From: Phycisphaerae bacterium
GTDB lineage: Bacteria; Planctomycetota; Phycisphaerae; Tepidisphaerales; Tepidisphaeraceae
Direction: 5' to 3'
NCBI GenBank assembly: GCA_014380825.1
Contig: JACMJD010000073.1
Coordinates: forward strand, 1 to 6,906
DNA: 6,906 nucleotides
In this document: positions 1 to 5,477 of the stretch, one piece after another
Layout: every line of letters starts with the position of its first letter
Numbering within the stretch: position 1 is the stretch's first letter
Position numbers and translations under genes: made by a program
The notes under the pieces: model-generated
Databases searched by the model: none
What the model was told of the DNA's origin: nothing
Seen by the model: only the letters and a program-made list of their open reading frames with translations

Positions 1-58
1 CGCGTTCGGACATTCGCGGAGCCGGCCGTTGCCCCAAATGTTGCACGCAGATAGATTT

Positions 59-64
59 TATAAT
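59..64 (+). promoter_or_regulatory. Possible -10 box (TATAAT) for the PEP-CTERM operon
   Basis: A perfect TATAAT stands in an AT-rich patch of an otherwise GC-rich leader, 71 bases before the ATG at 135. No good -35 hexamer lies at the usual 16-18 base spacing; the nearest candidate, TTGCAC at 41-46, leaves only 12 bases. If used, transcription would begin near position 71 and leave a leader of about 65 bases. The assignment rests on the -10 match and position alone. Confidence 0.35.
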
Positions 65-125
65 TCTTGCTTGCGACTGCGCGGTTAGCAGAGGACACTT
101 GTCGCGCACTTAGATACAAAGCGAA

Positions 126-130
126 GGGGA
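126..130 (+). promoter_or_regulatory. Ribosome binding site of the PEP-CTERM gene
   Basis: GGGGA, within GAAGGGGA, ends four bases before the ATG at 135. It is a slightly close but plausible Shine-Dalgarno sequence and supports that ATG as the start. Confidence 0.5.
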
Positions 131-134
131 TTCC

Positions 135-3100
135 ATGATCGCGTCCACATCTCGCGCGCGTTCAACGCGCGTCGCCGTCTTGTATGCAGCCGCTGCCGCG
201 ACGCTCAGTTTTGTTCAACCGCAAGCCGGTTTTGGCGCGACGCCGACTTACCAGATGAGTGCGTCGACCGCCACGTTTCGACACAAGGCGGGGCCGAGCA
301 ACATCGCAGACCATGTCCTGACCTTTAAGCCTGGCAGCTCGTCAAGCATGACGCTTTGGAGCGATCCGCTGCCCACCGTCGGTGGGCCGCCAAACTCTCT
401 GGCGACGGCGGGACTCGGGTCGGTCACGAACCCCACGACGACCACCTTCGCGTTGAAAGGCGGCACGGGCATCACGCAGCTCGATCCGGGCGCCGCGTGG
501 CCGGCAAGCACGCTGACGATGACGTTCACCGGACAATGGCAAGTTCCCTCGACCGCCGCGTTCGGACCGACCACGACGGCTTACTTTTCAATGGCTTATG
601 GTGGCGCCGGTGGAGGCACCAAAACAGCGCGCGTGATGATTGATTACTACCTGGGCGCCAGCAAGTTGAAATTCTTCGACTCCGGTATTCTATCGGCCAC
701 CACCGCCGTGAAGACGTATACCAATAGCCAGTTGTTCAACGGCGGGACGGTGCCCGCAAACTCGATCATCAAAGCGGTCGGCACGATCGTCTTTTCAGCG
801 AACAATGGCCCGGGCGCGACCGAGTTCAGGCCGTTCAGCATGGACTGCGGAAACGCGCCGCCCACCGCAACCTGGCAATCGGATGTCGGTGGAAACTGGA
901 CCACCGGCGACTGGAGCGCGACCGACTCCGCGGGCGACGCTTTGGTCGAAACCGCTCCAAACACCGCCGGTTATCGCGCACGTTTCGCGAACCTCGCTCT
1001 GAATCCAACCGGCGCCGTACACAGCATCAACGTCAATACGCCCATCACGATCGGCACGCTGGATATCGATGATGATGATGCGTTCGCGTTCAGCGGATCA
1101 ACACTCACATTCGACGTTCAGCAGGGCGACGCCGTGATCCGCACCGGAAACACCGCCGGCGCCGGCGGCACCGACACGATGACCACAACCGTGCTGCTCT
1201 CCGACTCCGTGGTCGTGCAGACCGAAGGCGAGGCCGTCGGCGATGGTCGCGGATTGACCGCGGCGAAAAACCTTGTGATCAACGGGCAAATCCTGGACGC
1301 CACCAATACGCAGTCGCTGACGAAGATCGGCGAATCGTCGCTTTCGCTTGGCGGTGATAACTCATACGGCGGCGGAACCAGCGCGCGAGGTGGTTACCTT
1401 GATGCGAACGTCACCAGTTCGCTCGGCACCGGAACGGTGCTCGCCGACGACGGACAGCTTAACTATAACGCAGCGCATGCGTCGGCGCCGGCGGTCATCA
1501 GCAATGCGCAGAACAGCGGGCAGGTGAATCTCGGCATCGTGCCGACCACCGAAAAGTTTGCCGTGCACGATCTGGGTGCGATCTCCGGGAGTTTTTCAGA
1601 GCTGATCGCGCTCAGCTTGCTCGCGGGCGGAAATTTCACCTTGGACACCGGCGGAATGGTCGCGCACGAATCATTCGACTTCGGCAAGGCCGGCAACCCG
1701 GCCGGCCTCTTCAATAGTCCGACAGCGGCTTACATCTTCGGCATCGCTGCGGATTTCACCGCGCCGGGCACTGAATCGGTCACCGTCGGCAGCGCTTCGG
1801 GCACCGTCTGGAAAGGTTTCGGCGGCGATCGCGGCAACCGCATCTACGGCGGCGATCCGAACAGCGGCAGCGTGACGCTCACCGCATCCGGCACCACCGA
1901 ACTCGTCTCGCTGCACAACTCGCTGACGATCAACGCCCGGCTGCAAAATTCCGGAGCATCAAGCATCATCAAGCGCGGCGGCGGAACGGTCATCATCAAC
2001 AACGTGAACAACCCGTACGCCGGACCGATCACAATCCAAGGCGGCACGCTCGCGGTGAACGGCGGGCTGAACAATATCACCAGTTTGAACGTGACCGCCG
2101 GCGGAACTCTCGCGACACGCGCCGCCGGAGTGCTGACGGCGTCCACGATCACCCTCACCGGCGGGCAGGCGCAGTTCAATGGCGGGAACATTCACGTCAA
2201 CACGCTCATCCCGTTCTCCGGCGAACTGCACCAGACCGGCGGCAGCCTGACGATCGCAACGCAGTACACCGCCAATCCAGGCTTCCTTTCGCAGTTCAGC
2301 GGCGGATCGTGTCTGATCAACAGCAACTTCAGCAATAACGGCACGCTGGTGGTCGATGGCGGTAACCTGGCGATCAATCTCGTGCTAGGCGGGCCGTCGA
2401 CCAGCGGGGTGATCGTGACTGACGGCACGCTCACCGCCAACGCCGCCAGCGGACTGAACGGCCAGACCGTGATCGATGGCGGTCGCGTTGCATTCAACAA
2501 CGCCTTGAGCATGGCGTCGCTCAGCGCTCTAAAATACAACGGCGGCACGTTTACCGTCGCGAACACACTGACCGTCAACGGCGGGAGTTTTCTGATCGGC
2601 GCGGGCGCGGACCGGTTGCTGAAAGTTGGAAATGCCGCCACACCAGCCGGCGGAAAGATCGATTTGAACGACAGCGACATGATGGTGACCGCCGGCACGT
2701 ACGCGGGAATTTCCGCGCTGGTTGCCAGCGGCCGCGCGGATGGCGCGTGGACGGGCTCGGGCATCACATCAACAGCCGCGCGCACTGCGTTGCCGGCGAA
2801 TACGACGCTGGGCGTTTTGACCGGCGCCGAATACCTCACTACCGGCAACACCACATTTGATGGACAGCCCGTCGTCCCGTCCAGCGTGCTCGTGAAATAC
2901 ACGTACTACGGCGACACCGATTTCAACGGCCAGATCGATTTCGACGACTACAGCCACACCGACCAAGGCTTCAACTCCAATTTCAGTGGCTGGTTCAACG
3001 GGGACTTCGATTACAACGGCATCGTCGACTTCGATGACTACTCGCTGATCGACATGGCCTTCAACACGCAAGCGGGCTCGCTGCGCCCGGCCATGCAGTT

Positions 3101-3293
3101 GCTCCGTGGCGAACGGGTTGTCATGGACGGATCGAACGACACGCCGGCACTGCGAATGGTTCGCGATCACTTCGCGCAGTTCGGACAGCCATACGCAAAT
3201 GCGTTCCTGGCCGCCGTGCCGGAACCGGGTGCGGCTGGGCTTGCGCTTGTTATGATTGGCGCGACATTCCGCCGGTCGCGGCGGATCAACTGA
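135..3293 (+). CDS. Secreted beta-strand-repeat protein with dockerin-like loops and PEP-CTERM sorting signal
   Basis: The 1052-residue product has a Sec-type signal peptide: arginines at 7, 9 and 12, a hydrophobic stretch at about 13-27, and likely cleavage after GFGA near residue 35. Residues 36-240 are a Ser/Thr/Gly-rich region I do not recognise. From about 245 a Trp-rich stretch (GGNW, GDW) leads into Gly/Asn-rich beta repeats. Two segments resemble the autotransporter-associated beta-strand repeat (PF12951/TIGR02601), at about 395-447 and 609-644; GGTL/GGSL-type turns continue to about 880, suggesting a beta-helix. Residues 927-938 and 957-968 are two Asp/Asn-rich EF-hand/dockerin-like loops. 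The tail is a PEP-CTERM signal: VPEPG at 1028-1032, a short hydrophobic segment, then FRRSRR. In this family the signal directs exosortase-dependent sorting. No outer-membrane autotransporter barrel is present despite the repeat name. The ligand or enzymatic role is unknown; a structural surface or matrix protein is the best inference. Confidence 0.9.
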   Translation: MIASTSRARSTRVAVLYAAAAATLSFVQPQAGFGATPTYQMSASTATFRHKAGPSNIADHVLTFKPGSSSSMTLWSDPLPTVGGPPNSLATAGLGSVTNPTTTTFALKGGTGITQLDPGAAWPASTLTMTFTGQWQVPSTAAFGPTTTAYFSMAYGGAGGGTKTARVMIDYYLGASKLKFFDSGILSATTAVKTYTNSQLFNGGTVPANSIIKAVGTIVFSANNGPGATEFRPFSMDCGNAPPTATWQSDVGGNWTTGDWSATDSAGDALVETAPNTAGYRARFANLALNPTGAVHSINVNTPITIGTLDIDDDDAFAFSGSTLTFDVQQGDAVIRTGNTAGAGGTDTMTTTVLLSDSVVVQTEGEAVGDGRGLTAAKNLVINGQILDATNTQSLTKIGESSLSLGGDNSYGGGTSARGGYLDANVTSSLGTGTVLADDGQLNYNAAHASAPAVISNAQNSGQVNLGIVPTTEKFAVHDLGAISGSFSELIALSLLAGGNFTLDTGGMVAHESFDFGKAGNPAGLFNSPTAAYIFGIAADFTAPGTESVTVGSASGTVWKGFGGDRGNRIYGGDPNSGSVTLTASGTTELVSLHNSLTINARLQNSGASSIIKRGGGTVIINNVNNPYAGPITIQGGTLAVNGGLNNITSLNVTAGGTLATRAAGVLTASTITLTGGQAQFNGGNIHVNTLIPFSGELHQTGGSLTIATQYTANPGFLSQFSGGSCLINSNFSNNGTLVVDGGNLAINLVLGGPSTSGVIVTDGTLTANAASGLNGQTVIDGGRVAFNNALSMASLSALKYNGGTFTVANTLTVNGGSFLIGAGADRLLKVGNAATPAGGKIDLNDSDMMVTAGTYAGISALVASGRADGAWTGSGITSTAARTALPANTTLGVLTGAEYLTTGNTTFDGQPVVPSSVLVKYTYYGDTDFNGQIDFDDYSHTDQGFNSNFSGWFNGDFDYNGIVDFDDYSLIDMAFNTQAGSLRPAMQLLRGERVVMDGSNDTPALRMVRDHFAQFGQPYANAFLAAVPEPGAAGLALVMIGATFRRSRRIN
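2913..3041 (+). repeat. Tandem 30-residue dockerin-like calcium-loop duplication inside the PEP-CTERM protein
   Basis: Residues 927-938 read DTDFNGQIDFDD and residues 957-968 read DFDYNGIVDFDD, each followed by Tyr-Ser and a hydrophobic helix. The offset is exactly 30 residues (90 bases). The D-x-D-x-N-G-x-x-D-x-x-D pattern matches calcium-binding loops of dockerin type I and EF-hands. Both copies keep all acidic ligand positions, so calcium binding is likely. Cohesin binding is not implied, because planctomycete exoproteins often carry such pairs just before a PEP-CTERM tail. Confidence 0.75.
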
Positions 3294-3294
3294 C

Positions 3295-3300
3295 AAGGAG
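3295..3300 (+). promoter_or_regulatory. Strong ribosome binding site of the lipoprotein gene
   Basis: AAGGAG begins two bases after the TGA of the PEP-CTERM gene and sits five bases before the ATG at 3306. It is the best Shine-Dalgarno match on the plus strand here. It fixes the lipoprotein start and argues for co-transcription with the upstream gene. Confidence 0.8.
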
Positions 3301-3305
3301 ACGAC

Positions 3306-3650
3306 ATGTCGAAACACGGCTTGTTCGGAATGATGCTCGCCGCCACGATCGCACTGGGCGGCTGCGCGATGAACCACAAGCACGATCACGACGACGGCGA
3401 TCCCGAGGAAACGCCCGTCACGATGGATCAACTCCCCGCCGCCGTGAAAGCCACGCTGGCGAAGGAAGTTGGGAGCGGCAAGGTCGAAGAGATCGACAAG
3501 GATACGGAAAATGGCCGCACGATCTACGAGGCCGACGTGATGCTCGATGGCAAAAAGTGGGAGATCAAGATCGGCGAGGACGGACAGCTCATCAAGAAGG
3601 CGCTGGACGAAGAAAAGGACGGCGAGGACGAGCACAACGAGAAGAAGTAA
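3306..3650 (+). CDS. Small PepSY-like lipoprotein
   Basis: The 114-residue product starts with a lipoprotein signal peptide: MSKHG, a hydrophobic run at 6-17, and lipobox LGGC with the acylated Cys at 20. A short His/Asp-rich stretch follows at 24-32 (HKHDHDDGD) and could bind divalent metal. Residues 40-100 look like one PepSY-like unit: a helix (LPAAVKATLAKEV), then a strand pattern around E75-A-D-V and W85-E-I-K-I, ending in GEDGQLIKK. The C-terminal 15 residues are highly charged. PepSY domains are often found in secreted peptidase inhibitors or regulators, but single-domain lipoproteins like this have no settled role. With 12 bases between it and the PEP-CTERM gene and a strong ribosome site, it is probably the second gene of that operon. 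Location is inferred to be a membrane-anchored, periplasm-facing protein. The family call is by pattern, without a search. Confidence 0.85.
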   Translation: MSKHGLFGMMLAATIALGGCAMNHKHDHDDGDPEETPVTMDQLPAAVKATLAKEVGSGKVEEIDKDTENGRTIYEADVMLDGKKWEIKIGEDGQLIKKALDEEKDGEDEHNEKK

Positions 3651-3675
3651 GCTCGCGGCGCACAATTTCATCGAC

Positions 3676-3717
3676 AAAAAAACAGCGAGCGAACGGCCGG
3701 TCCGTTCGCTCGCTGTT
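3676..3717 (-). terminator. Rho-independent terminator of the CARDB/RTX gene, between convergent genes
   Basis: AACAGCGAGCGAACGG (3681-3696) pairs perfectly with CCGTTCGCTCGCTGTT (3702-3717) around a five-base loop. Seven A residues at 3676-3682 become a T-tract on the minus strand directly after the hairpin, as expected of an intrinsic terminator. It begins 17 bases past the stop codon of the minus-strand gene. On the plus strand no T-tract follows, so any stop of the lipoprotein operon would rest on the stem alone. Confidence 0.85.
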
Positions 3718-3733
3718 CACATATCGAAAACCG

Positions 3734-4717
3734 TTATCGCGTTTCGACGCCATCGACCACGTCGATCGCATCGGAATCGGCAGTGTCGTTACCGTTCCCG
3801 CCGCTCAGCGTATCGCTGACGCTGTTCCCGGACGTGTGGAACATGTCGTCACCGTCGTTGCCGGACATCAGGTTGAAGCCGGCGTTGCCTGAAAGCTGGT
3901 CGTCACCGGCGCCGCCGCTCATGCTGTCGTTGCCGGCGTCGCCGAACATGACGTCGTTGTGCAGCCCGCCATACATCACGTCATTTCCCGGGCCGCCGGA
4001 GATACGGTCGCGGTGGTTGCCGCCGTTGAGCGTGTCGTTGCCCGCGCCGCCGATGATCGTGTCGTTGCCGACGCTGCCGTTGACGATCAGCTTGTACGGA
4101 TAATCCACCGCCGCCACGATGCGATCATTTCCCTGCAGCGCGTTGACTGTGATCGGCTGATACAACCAGATTCCCTGGCGGCCATACAGCGTGCCGTTCA
4201 CATCCACCAGCGCGCGGCCGTTGGCTTTCCAGATGGAGATCTTGTCGTTCTTCTTCGTGCCGGTGATCAGGTGATCTTCCAGATCGTTGTAATACCGAAC
4301 CGCGTTGGCCGCGCTGAAGCGAATGTTGTTCTTCTCGTTGCTCTCGCCGACGATGTTGCGGCTGTCGATGAACGCGCCGACGCGGAAGTTGCCGGCCTTC
4401 TGCGCGGTGGCGCGGCTCTCCATGCTGATCGTCGTGCTCTTGCCCGGCGCCAGCGCCACGGTGGTCTTGAACGTCGGCAGCAGGCGATCGTCTTCGTTGC
4501 CCCAGATCGCGTCGGTGCTGAAAACCGCCCGCATCGATACGCCCGCCGGCGCGGTGCTGGTGCCCTGGTTGGTGAGGGTGAACGTCGCCTTGGTTCCCTC
4601 GTTGGTCGCGAGGAACTGCGGCTGCACCGCGATCGCCGAGACCACGAGGTCTGCCGACATCATCGTGCGGCTCTCCAAAGCTGACATCATTTCGGACTGG
4701 TTCGAACGGTTTTTCAC
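3734..4717 (-). CDS. CARDB-domain and RTX calcium-binding repeat protein
   Basis: The 327-residue product starts at a GTG (4717-4715) placed six bases after AGGAG; this is preferred to an ATG at 4870, whose extra 51 residues hold no recognisable signal and would swallow the ribosome site. Residues 14-22 read LESRTMMSA, resembling the planctomycete N-terminal LEPR-x-LL-S motif, in place of a classical signal peptide. Residues 23-132 fit a CARDB-type Ig-like fold: DLVVSAIAVQP at the start, TNQGTSTAPAG, LAPGKSTT, and the closing GESNEKNN. Residues 145-213 form a linker with partial repeats. Residues 214-312 carry RTX nonapeptides (GAGNDTLNG, GPGNDVMYG, DAGNDSMSG, GAGDDQLSG), which fold as a calcium-loaded beta-roll in this family. 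Some repeats are degenerate, for example NAGFNLMSG. No enzymatic domain is seen, so a structural or adhesive extracellular role is likely. It is convergent to the lipoprotein gene and divergent from the sigma factor. Confidence 0.9.
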   Translation of the reverse strand: MKNRSNQSEMMSALESRTMMSADLVVSAIAVQPQFLATNEGTKATFTLTNQGTSTAPAGVSMRAVFSTDAIWGNEDDRLLPTFKTTVALAPGKSTTISMESRATAQKAGNFRVGAFIDSRNIVGESNEKNNIRFSAANAVRYYNDLEDHLITGTKKNDKISIWKANGRALVDVNGTLYGRQGIWLYQPITVNALQGNDRIVAAVDYPYKLIVNGSVGNDTIIGGAGNDTLNGGNHRDRISGGPGNDVMYGGLHNDVMFGDAGNDSMSGGAGDDQLSGNAGFNLMSGNDGDDMFHTSGNSVSDTLSGGNGNDTADSDAIDVVDGVETR

Positions 4718-4893
4718 GGCCTTCTCCTGTTGGTTTGTCGTTTTCCGACGAAGCATCAAACGGAAGGTGCGACCAGCGGAGGACAACTGTCTTTGCGATT
4801 TCTCGTAACTCGCGTACCCAGCGGCAAATAGGAAGAAGTAAGTAGGGTGCGCCACGCTTTCAGCGATCACCGCGCGCGATTAGACTTGCCACC
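4718..4893. other. Divergent intergenic region between CARDB/RTX gene and sigma factor
   Basis: These 176 bases must hold the minus-strand promoter, and probably that of the sigma-kinase cassette. Apart from the minus-strand ribosome site I see no convincing sigma-70 pair on either strand. Weak candidates are TTGCGA (4793-4798) with TACCCA (4815-4820), and TAGACT (4881-4886). The sigma factor has no clear Shine-Dalgarno sequence before its ATG. An ECF-type promoter cannot be recognised by eye because the consensus for this subgroup is not known to me. Confidence 0.5.
4720..4728 (-). promoter_or_regulatory. Ribosome binding site that sets the GTG start of the CARDB/RTX gene
   Basis: The minus strand reads AGGAGAAGG just before CC and the GTG at 4717. 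The AGGAG core to GTG distance is six bases, which is ideal. No comparable site precedes the upstream ATG at 4870, so this element decides the start and shortens the protein to 327 residues. Confidence 0.8.
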
Positions 4894-5418
4894 ATGGGCG
4901 ACATGGACCGCGAGGTGTATGACGAGCTGCGCGCGATGGCGCGCGCCCGCCTCATGCAACAGCGGGCCGGTCACACCTTGCAGCCCACGGCGCTGGCGAA
5001 CGAAGCGTGGATGAAGCTGCGCGGCCATTTCAACATGGCCGAGCCGACGCCGGCGTTCTTCAAGACCGCCGCCGAAGCGATGCGGCAGATCCTGATCGAC
5101 CACGCCCGCGCCCGACAATCGCTCAAGCGTGGCGGCGGCGCGAAACGCGAAGACGGATCGAGCGCGATCGGCGATGTCGCGGACGATTCTGAGCCAACCG
5201 ATCACGATCAAATCCTGGCGATGAACGACGCGATCGCCGAGCTGGAACGCTTGGACGCGCAAGCCGCCAGTGTGGTCAAGCTGCGATTTTTTGTTGGCTT
5301 AAGCGTGGAAGAAACTGCCACGGCGCTGGGCATCAGCGATCGAACCGTGAAGCGCGAATGGCAATTCGCTCGGACGTGGTTGAGCGAACAGATGCAGGAG
5401 TCGTCAACAGCGATGTAG
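4894..5418 (+). CDS. ECF-family RNA polymerase sigma factor (TIGR02999-like)
   Basis: The 174-residue product closely resembles the ECF sigma subfamily TIGR02999, common in planctomycetes and acidobacteria. Sigma region 2 spans about 8-80: VYDELRAMAR, GHTLQPTALANEAW (26-39), FFKTAAEAMRQILIDHARAR (55-74), then KRGGG. An acidic linker (87-106) leads to region 4 at 113-167, with LRFFVGLSVEETA and the helix-turn-helix GISDRTVKREWQFARTWL. It would direct RNA polymerase to a dedicated promoter set. The N-terminus is about 20-25 residues shorter than I expect for the family: the Leu/Trp-rich first helix with its GD motif is absent, and an in-frame TAG at 4843-4845 limits any extension, with no ATG, GTG or TTG between. 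No Shine-Dalgarno sequence precedes the ATG; a second ATG lies at 4903. No anti-sigma gene is adjacent; a kinase gene follows, suggesting control by phosphorylation. Confidence 0.92.
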   Translation: MGDMDREVYDELRAMARARLMQQRAGHTLQPTALANEAWMKLRGHFNMAEPTPAFFKTAAEAMRQILIDHARARQSLKRGGGAKREDGSSAIGDVADDSEPTDHDQILAMNDAIAELERLDAQAASVVKLRFFVGLSVEETATALGISDRTVKREWQFARTWLSEQMQESSTAM

Positions 5419-5420
5419 TT

Positions 5421-5474
5421 GTATCACGGGCGTCTCGCCCGTCTCCGGCAGCACGGGCGGGACGCCCGTGATAC
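5421..5474. repeat. Palindromic hairpin element filling the sigma-kinase gap
   Basis: The left arm (5421-5442, beginning GTATCACGGGCGTC) and right arm (5453-5474, ending GACGCCCGTGATAC) pair over 22 positions with a single G-U wobble, around a ten-base loop CTCCGGCAGC. It begins three bases after the sigma stop and ends three bases before the kinase ATG. No T-tract follows on either strand, so it is not an intrinsic terminator. From memory, the GGGCGTCTCGCCCGT core resembles dispersed palindromic (REP- or MITE-like) repeats of planctomycete and verrucomicrobial genomes. Only this copy occurs in the window, so mobility is inferred. Confidence 0.8.
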
Positions 5475-5477
5475 GAA

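Noticed and set aside
41..64. TTGCAC and TATAAT as a full sigma-70 promoter
   Set aside because: The spacer is only 12 bases, too short for a functional -35/-10 pair; only the -10 box is kept as a tentative call.
144..170. GC-rich inverted repeat (CGCGCG around TTCAA) near the start of the PEP-CTERM gene
   Set aside because: It is short, lies within the Arg-rich codons of the signal peptide, and is expected by chance in such GC-rich coding sequence.
2192..2902. Minus-strand open frame of 236 codons
   Set aside because: It is antisense to the beta-repeat region of the PEP-CTERM gene; the Pro/Val/Ser-rich product mirrors the Gly/Asn/Thr codons of the real frame.
2769..3677. Minus-strand open frame of 302 codons opposite the PEP-CTERM and lipoprotein genes
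   Set aside because: Its product is a low-complexity Val/Arg/His-rich string with no domain, and it lies antisense to two well-supported genes and across the terminator hairpin.
3959..4684. Plus-strand open frame of 241 codons opposite the CARDB/RTX gene
   Set aside because: The product is a Val/Ala/Asp/Arg string without a domain, whereas the minus strand encodes clear CARDB and RTX motifs.
4718..4870. Longer form of the CARDB/RTX protein starting at the ATG at 4870
   Set aside because: The extra 51 residues lack a convincing signal peptide, no ribosome site precedes that ATG, and an ideal AGGAG lies within the extension just before the GTG at 4717.
5421..5474. Hairpin read as an intrinsic terminator or attenuator after the sigma gene
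   Set aside because: Neither strand has a T-tract after the stem, and the kinase gene starts three bases later.
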